The position numbers and the translations under genes are program-made. The notes under the pieces were generated by a model, which worked only from the letters and a program-made list of their open reading frames with translations, made no database searches and was not told the DNA's origin. A DNA stretch of 64,000 bases from Candidatus Gastranaerophilales bacterium (GTDB lineage Bacteria; Cyanobacteriota; Vampirovibrionia; Gastranaerophilales; Gastranaerophilaceae): positions 1 through 64,000 of the forward strand of contig CALVEC010000007.1 of the NCBI GenBank assembly GCA_944326475.1, written 5' to 3'. Shown in pieces: positions 42,839 to 49,961 of this stretch (within the stretch, counting starts at the first letter, position 1; every line of letters starts with the position of its first letter).

Positions 42839-43567
42839 TTATTCTTCTGTTGTACCTACTTTCATAGGTCCTTCTATTTTAGCATTTACGAACTGTTTTG
42901 TATATTCGTTGCCATTATGAATCATATCATACGGCGTTCCATTGTATACTATTTTTTCATTATATAACATAATAACTTTATCGGCACATCTTTTTATAGT
43001 AGATAATTGGTGCGTTACAACAATTGATGTAGCTTTTAACTCATTTTTAAGCCTTACAATATAGTCTTCAATTATAGTAGAGGAAACAGGATCAAGACCG
43101 GCTGTGGGTTCATCGTAGAGAATTGTTGTAGGATTTGTCACGATTGCACGGGCAAAACTTACACGTTTTTGCATACCGCCCGAAAGTTCATGCGGCATTT
43201 TTTCTTCAATTCCTTCCAACCCAACCATTTTTAATTTTTGTGCAACAATATCTTTTAACTCCGCTTCCGAATATTTGTTTCTGAACTCTTTTCTTTCTTT
43301 AAGTGCAAAAGCAATATTTTCAAAGACATTCAGCGAATCAAAAAGTGCTGAATATTGAAAAACCATTGCTATGTCGCCTTCTGAAAGTATAATTTCACCG
43401 CTGTCGGGTTTTGTCAAACCGCAGATGAGTTTCAAAATCGTACTCTTTCCGGCACCGCTAAGTCCGACTATCGCAAGTATTTCACCATCTTCAACTTTAA
43501 ATGATATGTCATTCAATATTTCTTTGTCTTTAAAGGATTTTGTCAGGTTTTTAATTTCAATGCTCAT
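42839..43567 (-). CDS. MlaF-type ABC transporter ATPase
   Basis: ATP-binding subunit of the phospholipid transporter. The 242-aa protein has Walker A GLSGAGKST, the signature LSGGMQKRVSFARAI, Walker B TILYDEPTAGLD and a switch His in VVTHQL. The order mlaE, mlaF, mlaD matches the classical set, and in the MCE context it is a TGD3/MlaF subunit. The gap to mlaE is 16 bp. Confidence 0.93.
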   Translation of the reverse strand: MSIEIKNLTKSFKDKEILNDISFKVEDGEILAIVGLSGAGKSTILKLICGLTKPDSGEIILSEGDIAMVFQYSALFDSLNVFENIAFALKERKEFRNKYSEAELKDIVAQKLKMVGLEGIEEKMPHELSGGMQKRVSFARAIVTNPTTILYDEPTAGLDPVSSTIIEDYIVRLKNELKATSIVVTHQLSTIKRCADKVIMLYNEKIVYNGTPYDMIHNGNEYTKQFVNAKIEGPMKVGTTEE

Positions 43568-43583
43568 AATATACTTTCTATTT

Positions 43584-44393
43584 TTAAAAGAAAAAAATTA
43601 ACGCTATCAGATAGTCGATGATTGTTATTGCAACAAATGACCACACAACAGCTTTTGTCGTCGCAATACCGACTCCTTTTGCCCCGCCGTACGCCAAATA
43701 CCCGCAGCAAGAACTTATTAAAGAAATTGCAGCACCAAAAAGTGCTGATTTCAAAATACAAACGTTTATATCTTTCACAAAAAGTCCTTGCCACACGGAG
43801 CTTATATAGTTAAGTTTGCTTATATGCGCAGACAGATGTGCAGCCACACCGCCGCAGATTATACCGAAAAGTGAAGCTATAACCACAACTATCGGCATCA
43901 TAATAAACCCTGCAACGACCTTAGGTACAAACAAGTATCTTATTGGATTAACCTTCAGCACCTTCAACGCATCTATCTGTTCAGTTACTCTCATAGTAGC
44001 AATTTCTGACGCATAAGAAGAACCTATCATTGATATAATTGCAAAACCGGCCATGATTGCGCCGAGTTCTCTTGTAACCACAAGCGCCATAAGAGCGCCC
44101 ACAAATTTTTCTCCGCCTTGTTTTACCATTTCCGGAGACAATTGCATTGAAATAATAATGCAGCTCATACCGACAATCGATAATGTAATCGGCAAAGAAT
44201 CCCATGCAAATCTGGAACATTCGTCAATAATCTTTCTCCAGTGCAGCTCGCCTTTTAAAATAAATTTTAAAACTTGAAGCAGCCTAATACCCATCTCACC
44301 TAAGGTTTCAAAGAAATCGGTTACTTCTTTTATCAGCAGCCTGTACAAATTGTAGGTAGCTGATTGTTTAAAAAGATTTAGAAATGCATTCAT
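43584..44393 (-). CDS. MlaE-type ABC permease
   Basis: Membrane subunit of the MCE transporter (MlaE/TGD1 family). About 269 aa with 5-6 hydrophobic helices. Motifs include the family Glu-Leu-Gly box in VVTRELGAIMAGFAI and ATMRVTEQIDALKVLKVNPIRY, with MMPIVVVIASLFGI. The ATG at 44393 (MNAFLNLF) is preferred to a TTG two codons upstream because the promoter at 44400-44428 puts transcription start there. The transporter with mlaF and mlaD moves phospholipids between membranes. Confidence 0.93.
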   Translation of the reverse strand: MNAFLNLFKQSATYNLYRLLIKEVTDFFETLGEMGIRLLQVLKFILKGELHWRKIIDECSRFAWDSLPITLSIVGMSCIIISMQLSPEMVKQGGEKFVGALMALVVTRELGAIMAGFAIISMIGSSYASEIATMRVTEQIDALKVLKVNPIRYLFVPKVVAGFIMMPIVVVIASLFGIICGGVAAHLSAHISKLNYISSVWQGLFVKDINVCILKSALFGAAISLISSCCGYLAYGGAKGVGIATTKAVVWSFVAITIIDYLIALIFFF

Positions 44394-44399
44394 AAACAA

Positions 44400-44428
44400 A
44401 TTATAAAAAAATAACCTCTTTTAATCAA
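44400..44428 (-). promoter_or_regulatory. Promoter of the mlaE operon placing the ATG at +1
   Basis: Minus strand: TTGATT (44423-44428), 17-nt spacer, perfect TATAAT (44400-44405), then 6 nt to the ATG at 44393. No Shine-Dalgarno. Predicts a leaderless message for mlaE. Confidence 0.6.
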
Positions 44429-44461
44429 ATTATTTTTGTGAAAAAATGTTAAATTAAAGGG

Positions 44462-45142
44462 ATGTGCTTAGCACAAATTTTCTTGTTCAAACTTTATTCT
44501 GTTTGGAAGACATTACCTGTTATGAAAGTACCGTTTTTAAATCAAATTGCAGAAAAGTCGAAACTTGGCTTAAAAGGATTGTGCGTGTCACTTGGCAAAC
44601 ACAACGATGCTTTGTATGCGGTTTTGGCAATTGCTGTTTTTAAAGGTATTTTCCGCCCTACTTTCACAATGATGGATAAAAATGAAAAGCCTGAGGTTAA
44701 ACGATATGCAGCTTTTCGCGAAGGGTTAACAGAGGGAATAGCTTTTGTCAGTTATTTTGTGTCTTCAAAAGTATTGAAAAAAATTGCAACACCGATATGC
44801 AATGCGGTCAAACGTCCTGAAGCTCTCGGACAGGTGGAACATTCAATGTCTTTTCTTGCGGTTTGTCTATCGGCAGGTATTGTTATTCCTGCAGTTTGTA
44901 ACTTAACCCTGAAACCGCTTATGGATTTATATACAGGTTTTTTAAAAAAACGACACTGCGGTCTTGAGGAATATGAAAAAACAAAAAATAAAAAACTTGA
45001 TATTAAAGAAAACGCCGCCCCAAAACCTGCAGTCTCTCAGCCCGTAAGTAATATATACACGGTTAAACCTGCATCCGGAGGCAGTCTTATTACACTAATG
45101 CAAAACAGTATGGCAGCAAAAAATATGAGGATTGGAGGTTAG
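44462..45142 (+). CDS. Unknown membrane protein A, first of a related pair
   Basis: 226-aa protein of unknown family. Hydrophobic segments lie near 48-60, 90-110 and 128-155. A conserved-looking block, IFRPTFTMMDKNEKPEVKRYAAFREGLTEGIAFVSYFV, matches the pattern of a block in the following gene, as does the closing CNLTLKPLMDLYTGFL. A basic and then Pro/Ser-rich tail follows. The start may instead be the ATG at 44522 (MKVPFLNQ). No Shine-Dalgarno is convincing. Ends 1 bp before the next gene's start codon. Confidence 0.6.
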   Translation: MCLAQIFLFKLYSVWKTLPVMKVPFLNQIAEKSKLGLKGLCVSLGKHNDALYAVLAIAVFKGIFRPTFTMMDKNEKPEVKRYAAFREGLTEGIAFVSYFVSSKVLKKIATPICNAVKRPEALGQVEHSMSFLAVCLSAGIVIPAVCNLTLKPLMDLYTGFLKKRHCGLEEYEKTKNKKLDIKENAAPKPAVSQPVSNIYTVKPASGGSLITLMQNSMAAKNMRIGG

Positions 45143-45143
45143 T

Positions 45144-45773
45144 ATGATAGATAAGGTTTTTAATATACTAACAAATCCCAGCCTCGTTAGCACCTCGCAA
45201 AACACAGTTGCTTCGGTAACTATTGAGACAAGCTTGAAAGCCGTTGGCAGACCTGCTGCAACACTATTAGACAAACACGCCGATAAAAAAACAAGGCAGT
45301 ATTCTTCCGTAAAAGAGTTGTTTTATCAAATATTGTGCCTTGGAATTTATATGTCAGTAATTCCTTTATTCAAAAAAGGCGGTTTTCAACTTGCAAAAAA
45401 AATATTCAAAGATGAAGTTAGTATGCAAAACTTTAAAAATGCTGCCGAGTACCTTAATTATCACAAACTCGCTTGTCTGCCCAAAGAACAGAGGGCTTCG
45501 CATGAGCTTATGAAATTAATACCTGATAAGGAAATTATAAGCGGTGCAAAAAAGAAAATATCTATGCGCGATGAACTTTTAACAAAAGAAAAACCGTTCA
45601 AATTTCCGCTTGCAAAAGGGGCGATAGAATTAAGCTCGATTATAGGTTCAGTTATCGGTTTGACAATACTTGCACCGGAGTTAAGCCACTTGTTTTTACA
45701 CCCGCTGATGAAACTCGTCGGTATGAACGATAAAGTCCAAACCCCAGAAAAAAAGGTTGACACAAAAGTTTAG
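45144..45773 (+). CDS. Unknown membrane protein B, paralogue of the preceding gene
   Basis: 209-aa protein starting MIDKVFNIL, with TTGGAGG 6-10 nt upstream. The block AVGRPAATLLDKHADKKTRQ, then SVKELFYQILCLGIYMSVIPLFKK, has the same arrangement as in the previous gene (Arg-Pro-x2-T-x2-DK, then Arg/Lys-Tyr, a hydrophobic helix and two Lys). The end LSHLFLHPLMKLVG mirrors its LKPLMDLY. The two are therefore likely tandem duplicates that have diverged. Function unknown; membrane location is likely. The stop overlaps the convergent TPR gene by 4 bp. Confidence 0.65.
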   Translation: MIDKVFNILTNPSLVSTSQNTVASVTIETSLKAVGRPAATLLDKHADKKTRQYSSVKELFYQILCLGIYMSVIPLFKKGGFQLAKKIFKDEVSMQNFKNAAEYLNYHKLACLPKEQRASHELMKLIPDKEIISGAKKKISMRDELLTKEKPFKFPLAKGAIELSSIIGSVIGLTILAPELSHLFLHPLMKLVGMNDKVQTPEKKVDTKV

Positions 45774-47410
45774 ATATCTTCTCCGAGAAGTTTGAGATTA
45801 TTTTTTGCCTCGGGATGATTCGGATTAAGTTCAAGCACCTTGTGGTATTCATTTTTTGCCCGTTCAATATCTCCGGAAAGTTCGTAAACAAGCGCCAGAT
45901 TATATCTTATGTCACAATTGTTCGGTTCAAGTGATGCCGCTGTTTCAAGAGATTTTTTTGCACTTTCGTTTTCTTTATCTTTAGCTTGCAATATACCCAA
46001 AAGTGAATGTGCCCTTGCATTTCTCGGGTCAATGAAAACCGCTTCTTTATAATGTTTTTTTGCTTCGATTTCATTTTGAAGTTCATAAAAAATATCAGCA
46101 AGTGTTTCGTAATAAAGACTGACCTCCGGAGCAAGTTCAATCGCTCTTTTACATTGTCTGATTGCCTCAGAGTAATTCTTTATATCTCTGTTTGCATTAG
46201 ATAATTTGTAATAGACTTCAGGATTTTCATTGTTGTACTGAAGCGCTTCGGTAAATTTATCAAAACCTTCTTTTGTCTTGCCTTGTTCCAGGAGATAGAC
46301 TGCATTTTCAGCAAGAATCGTACTCATATTGTTATGTATAACTTTAATATCAGAAGGCATTGCGACTTCGAGAGCATCTGTGCAAACCTTCATTGCCTTT
46401 TCAAAGTCTTTATTCATACAATAAGCCATTGCGAGAGTCTGACTGAGATACAGATTCGTCGGATCTTCAAGAATGGTTTCGTTTATGAGATTAATCCCGT
46501 CTTGTATTTTGTTAGTATAAATATAGATTTTTGCAATCATATTTTTTATTTCAAATATATCTTTTTTCTCAAGATTCAATGCTTTATTCGCAAACTCCAA
46601 AGCCTCATCATACTGCTGAATATGAAACAATAACTCAATAATTTCTCTGTAATAAAGATAATTTTCAGGCTCCAGGTCAATCAATTTCCTTGTACAATAA
46701 AGTACATTCTCGGTATCTTTTAGTTTCAAATAAATTTTACGGCAATTAAGTATTGCCTCAATATTTTCCGGCTGATAATCAAGAACTTTTTTGTACAAAT
46801 TCAAAGCTTTTTCATTGTCATTCATACCAAAATAAATATCAGCCATTCGTTTGTAATAATCAATTTTTTCGTCTTCATCATCAATGTAAGAAACAAGCTG
46901 TTTATACATTTTCAGAGCAGACTCTTTTTGTTTGTTGTTATAATACAAATCCGCAAGATTTCTGATTGCCATAATATTATACTGGTCTTTTCCGAGTATG
47001 TAGGCATAATAATGCATTGCCTTTTTTTGCTGATGGGTATTTTTATACAATGTCGCAAGCTGTGAAAACAATTCCAAATCATCCGGAAAAAATTTTGTTA
47101 AAATACACAAATTATTTATTGCTTCGTATTCTTTTTTTTGTTCAATGTAAGATTTTACAAGCAATTTTCTCAATTCGTGATGTTCCGGATTCTTATCAAG
47201 ATACTTTTTCCCCAATTTCTGGGCAGTACCACTGTCACCTGAATCCAATAACATCTTAACCTGAGCAAGAACTTCTTCGGGTGTTATTTGCAAATCTTCA
47301 CCTTTTTGTGTCCGTTTGGATTTAGTCTCCTCTTTGACTCTCAGCATTACATATGCAACCCCGGAAACAAAAAGTATAAATAAACATGTTAATATTACAT
47401 TATTAATCAT
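45770..47410 (-). CDS. Membrane-anchored TPR protein
   Basis: About 546 aa with an N-terminal membrane helix (MINNVILTCLFILFVSGVAY) followed by 12 or more tetratricopeptide repeats (for example YKRMADIYFGMNDNEKALNL, LADIFYELQNEIEAKKHYK, LLGILQAKDKENESAKKSLE, NLALVYELSGDIERAKNEYH). The start at 47410 is chosen because the longer frame begins next to the HIT stop and adds only a polar stretch. The TPR array probably lies in the periplasm or cytoplasm as a protein-binding scaffold. Neighbours give no clear clue. It may be co-transcribed with the HIT gene 24 bp upstream. Confidence 0.85.
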   Translation of the reverse strand: MINNVILTCLFILFVSGVAYVMLRVKEETKSKRTQKGEDLQITPEEVLAQVKMLLDSGDSGTAQKLGKKYLDKNPEHHELRKLLVKSYIEQKKEYEAINNLCILTKFFPDDLELFSQLATLYKNTHQQKKAMHYYAYILGKDQYNIMAIRNLADLYYNNKQKESALKMYKQLVSYIDDEDEKIDYYKRMADIYFGMNDNEKALNLYKKVLDYQPENIEAILNCRKIYLKLKDTENVLYCTRKLIDLEPENYLYYREIIELLFHIQQYDEALEFANKALNLEKKDIFEIKNMIAKIYIYTNKIQDGINLINETILEDPTNLYLSQTLAMAYCMNKDFEKAMKVCTDALEVAMPSDIKVIHNNMSTILAENAVYLLEQGKTKEGFDKFTEALQYNNENPEVYYKLSNANRDIKNYSEAIRQCKRAIELAPEVSLYYETLADIFYELQNEIEAKKHYKEAVFIDPRNARAHSLLGILQAKDKENESAKKSLETAASLEPNNCDIRYNLALVYELSGDIERAKNEYHKVLELNPNHPEAKNNLKLLGEDI

Positions 47411-47434
47411 ATAATGCTTATTACCCTGATTCAA

Positions 47435-47767
47435 CTAGCCCGGCGGCCACTTCATGTCTCTGCCGGCAAGTATATGGATATGTATATGAAAAACTTCCTG
47501 ACCGGCATCTTTTCCTGTATTTATGACCGTACGGTAGCTTTGGATTTCAAGTTTTTTTGTAATTTCTCTTACTGCATTAAGTAATTCACCCATTAATGAA
47601 ACGTCGTCTAATTCATTAAGCGACGCATAATGCTTTTTCGGGATTACCAGTATATGTGTCGGTGCTTGCGGATTTATGTCACGGAAACCCACAACATTTT
47701 CACCTTCATATACAAGTTTCGCCGGAATTTCTTTGTTTGCAATTTTACAAAAAATACAATCTTCCAT
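47435..47767 (-). CDS. HIT-family (HINT-type) nucleotide hydrolase
   Basis: 110-aa protein of the histidine-triad family. The active-site HxHxHxx reads FHIHIHILAG, with GRDMKWPPG at the C-terminus; CIFCKIANKEIPAKLVYE gives the zinc-binding start and DINPQAPTHILVIPKKHY the dimer strand. HINT proteins hydrolyse purine nucleoside phosphoramidates. SD GAGGA is 7 nt upstream. Confidence 0.95.
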   Translation of the reverse strand: MEDCIFCKIANKEIPAKLVYEGENVVGFRDINPQAPTHILVIPKKHYASLNELDDVSLMGELLNAVREITKKLEIQSYRTVINTGKDAGQEVFHIHIHILAGRDMKWPPG

Positions 47768-47839
47768 GTTAAATTCCTCTATCTGTCTTTATATTATAGA
47801 GCATTATGATACAATTATACAAGCATTTAATAATATTAA

Positions 47840-48419
47840 ATACTTGTAGCTCAGTTGGCTCGTTAAATCTTTTACGAAGTAAAAGTTTAACTATTTTTTA
47901 ATTACACTCTAGACAACTGAGCCGGATTATAAAATAATTGTATAGTAAATATCATGTGCTTGTAGCTCAGTTGGCTCGTTAAATCTTTTACGAAGTAAAA
48001 GTTTAACTATTTTTTAATTACACTCTAGACAACTGAGCCGGATTATAAAATAATTGTATAGTAAATATCATGTGCTTGTAGCTCAGTTGGCTCGTTAAAT
48101 CTTTTACGAAGTAAAAGTTTAACTATTTTTTAATTACACTCTAGACAACTGAGCCGGATTATAAAATAATTGTATAGTAAATATCATGTGCTTGTAGCTC
48201 AGTTGGCTCGTTAAATCTTTTACGAAGTAAAAGTTTAACTATTTTTTAATTACACTCTAGACAACTGAGCCGGATTATAAAATAATTGTATAGTAAATAT
48301 CATGTGCTTGTAGCTCAGTTGGCTCGTTAAATCTTTTACGAAGTAAAAGTTTAACTATTTTTTAATTACACTCTAGACAACTGAGCCGGATTATAAAATA
48401 ATTGTATAGTAAATATCAT
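47840..48419 (+). repeat. Tandem array, 116-bp period, five copies, built from the tRNA-Arg 5' end
   Basis: The sequence cttgtagctcagttgg begins at 47843, 47959, 48075, 48191, 48307 and 48423, exactly 116 bp apart. The last is the real tRNA-Arg gene; the five earlier ones break off after the D-arm. Each unit then has a hairpin (CTTTTAC-GAA-GTAAAAG within longer arms), an AT-rich segment, an inverted D-arm look-alike (its reverse strand reads GCTCAGTTGtcTAGAGTG, 16 of 18 as in the tRNA), and a flank with TATAGT identical to the sequence before the tRNA. The first copy differs slightly at its start. No ORF spans the units. Confidence 0.9.
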
Positions 48420-48493
48420 GTGCTTGTAGCTCAGTTGGATAGAGTGACAGTCTCCGAAGCTGTAGGTCATGGGTTCGAGCCCCATCAAGCACG
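48420..48493 (+). tRNA. tRNA-Arg (anticodon CCG)
   Basis: Complete cloverleaf: acceptor GTGCTTG pairing with CAAGCAC, D-arm with AGCTCAGTTGGATAGAG, anticodon loop CTCCGAA (CCG at 34-36), T-arm ATGGG-TTCGAGC-CCCAT, discriminator G. No CCA is encoded. A T-run follows directly and may help end transcription. It sits at the right end of the 116-bp tandem array. Confidence 0.95.
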
Positions 48494-48525
48494 TTTTTCA
48501 CTATTTAATAGCCGAACCCCTGACC

Positions 48526-48588
48526 TACGGTCATGGGATAATCTGAAATTTTGCTTCGAGCCAAGGCTCTAAGCGCCCATCAAGCACG
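48526..48588 (+). repeat. tRNA-Arg 3'-end derived repeat, copy 1
   Basis: Reads like the 3' half of the tRNA with two insertions: tacggtcatggg, 17 extra nt, ttcgagcc, 13 extra nt, cccatcaagcacg. Its last 42 nt before the final g (48546-48587) recur identically at 48952-48993. The flank gttttt and a run to attaatagcc is also shared with the real tRNA's downstream flank. Confidence 0.75.
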
Positions 48589-48646
48589 TTTTTCGTTGAT
48601 TAATAGCCATCTCTGACGAATTTAATTTATTATTCATCATAGGAAT

Positions 48647-48851
48647 TAAGCTTAACCACCGACCTCTGTGAAGCGAATTACCAGAAAGTTAATTAAACAA
48701 CAATTAGTCTCATCTGTTTGAGCAGCCCGTAGTTATTTCCAAGGTCCTCCCTCTCCGTTCTGCTCTGGACTCAATTTTGGGCTGCGAGTTATGAGACTCA
48801 GGTTTAATTTACTTTCTGTTTGAGCGGAACAACAGGTCGGCATGTTTCTTA
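48647..48851 (+). ncRNA. Rod-like structured RNA candidate, 6S-like
   Basis: Nested pairing over about 200 nt: CCGACCT (48659-48665) with AGGTCGG (48834-48840); a 17/16-nt internal bubble; AGAAAGTTAATTAAAC (48683-48698) with its partner at 48802-48817, one mismatch; AGTCTCAT (48706-48713) with 48791-48798; GCAGCCC (48722-48728) with 48779-48785; and an apical GTCC/GGAC. A closing TAAG/CTTA may extend it. Length and a large symmetric bubble next to a closing stem resemble 6S RNA, which binds RNA polymerase. The strand is uncertain since the stem is near-palindromic. 6S identity is tentative. Confidence 0.45.
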
Positions 48852-48854
48852 GGC

Positions 48855-48887
48855 TCCACCCGTTCTTTGCATCAAAGAATGGGTGGA
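48855..48887. other. Strong 15-bp hairpin after the rod-like RNA
   Basis: TCCACCC-g-TTCTTTG pairs with CAAAGAA-t-GGGTGGA around a 3-nt loop (one G-T pair). No T-run follows on either strand, so it is not a standard terminator. It may cap the RNA element or form part of the cassette. Confidence 0.6.
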
Positions 48888-48951
48888 ACAAAAAGCTAAA
48901 AACGTATTTTTGTTTATCCAGGTTTATATTTAGTTCAAATTAGTTTTCTAA

Positions 48952-48993
48952 AAATTTTGCTTCGAGCCAAGGCTCTAAGCGCCCATCAAGCAC
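48952..48993 (+). repeat. tRNA-Arg 3'-end derived repeat, copy 2
   Basis: 42 nt identical to 48546-48587, ending in cccatcaagcac, the 3' end of the tRNA-Arg. The two copies flank 364 bp containing the rod-like RNA and the strong hairpin. The arrangement looks like attachment-site direct repeats. Confidence 0.75.
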
Positions 48994-49243
48994 ATTTTTT
49001 CAACGACTAAAACCAGCCCTTTTAATAATTCACACTTAAAATATTCACTTCGTATATAAAAATCACGATTAAAATAAAAATCGTGATTTTTGCTACAACG
49101 CTAGTATCAGTAAGCTTTTCCCCTTGTCTTACCGCGTTTTTGAGTATATACAATTTTAAAAATTGTAAAAATTACACGATTAATATGAACATGATTTACA
49201 TTTTTTGTGTTTATATATATGTAGAAGGAAAGTGTAGGTGTTC

Positions 49244-49387
49244 ATGTTTAGTCCCGAGTTTATGAAGTTTTTAGTTGGTCGCGATATTAATGATTATTTA
49301 GCAGCAGAAAAAGAAGAAGTTGTTAAAGAAAATAAAATTTTCAGATATTCTAAATTAGCGACAGTTCCTATTGAAATTAAAGAATAG
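49244..49387 (+). CDS. Small hypothetical protein, 47 aa
   Basis: Starts MFSPEFMKFLVGRDIND and ends in VPIEIKE. Acidic/basic helix in the middle (LAAEKEEVVKENKIF). AGGTG lies 5 nt before the ATG, and a strong terminator follows 24 bp after the stop, which supports a real gene. No known domain was recognised. It is too short for common length cut-offs. Confidence 0.5.
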   Translation: MFSPEFMKFLVGRDINDYLAAEKEEVVKENKIFRYSKLATVPIEIKE

Positions 49388-49410
49388 CAACAATGCATAT
49401 AAAAATATTA

Positions 49411-49442
49411 AAAAAGACTCATCGTTATTGATGAGTCTTTTT
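49411..49442. terminator. Bidirectional terminator
   Basis: A 13-bp stem (AAAAAGACTCATC pairing with GATGAGTCTTTTT) with a 6-nt loop lies between the 47-aa gene and the convergent DUF1858 gene. Confidence 0.85.
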
Positions 49443-49461
49443 ATAATTTAAAGAAAACTTG

Positions 49462-49662
49462 TTAGCCGATAATAGCATTAATTTCAGCAACCATTTCATC
49501 AGGATCAAATCCGTGAACTTTGGCACCTGCTTCAAGGTTTTCAAATTTTGCAGCAGCACAACCAATGCAGCCCATTCCGTATTTTGCAAAAACTTCTAAA
49601 GATTCAGGATGTTGTTGAACAATATCTATTATGCTCATTTCTTTGGTTACTTTTTCTGACAT
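49462..49662 (-). CDS. DUF1858 / hybrid-cluster-associated redox disulfide protein
   Basis: 66-aa protein with the DUF1858 fold: opening MSIIDIVQQHPESLEVFAKYGMGCIGC, where the CxxC pair at the N-terminus of a helix is the family redox motif, then FENLEAGAKVHGFDPDEMVAEIN. Such proteins often sit near hybrid cluster proteins or Fe-S assembly genes; none is near here. SD AAAGGA precedes the ATG. Confidence 0.9.
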   Translation of the reverse strand: MSEKVTKEMSIIDIVQQHPESLEVFAKYGMGCIGCAAAKFENLEAGAKVHGFDPDEMVAEINAIIG

Positions 49663-49961
49663 AATTTAATCCTTTCCTACATTGATTTTTTCTCTGATAT
49701 CGTTAATAAGTATTATACATGAAAAACTTACATTTTTACAGAAGAATATTTATCCGTTTTCTGAGACAGTTTGGAGCTTTGAAAAAATGCTGCATAAATA
49801 TAATTTGCAAATTTGACAATGATGAAACTCCAATAGGTTTGACATCTTTGGGTTTGCAGGTAAATTATTTTGACGGAATATACAAAAACCGATTTAGTAA
49901 AAACCGGTTTTTGCATTCAATATCGTCACCCGTGCATGAACCGCACTATTTTGACAGGTAG
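49663..49961. other. Gene-free region with a possible terminator
   Basis: Several short ORFs cross here, but none has a Shine-Dalgarno or protein-like composition. AAAAACCG (49884-49891) pairs with CGGTTTTT (49905-49912) with a 13-nt loop, a plausible terminator for the permease gene on the minus strand. Confidence 0.5.

Noticed and set aside
47840-48419. CRISPR array
   Set aside because: Units of 116 bp are identical end to end with no variable spacers, and they derive from a tRNA.
48854-48900. Rho-independent terminator for the rod-like RNA
   Set aside because: The hairpin is strong but neither strand has a T-run after it.
49719-49961. 80-aa ORF after the DUF1858 gene
   Set aside because: No Shine-Dalgarno, atypical composition, and it overlaps a probable terminator hairpin.
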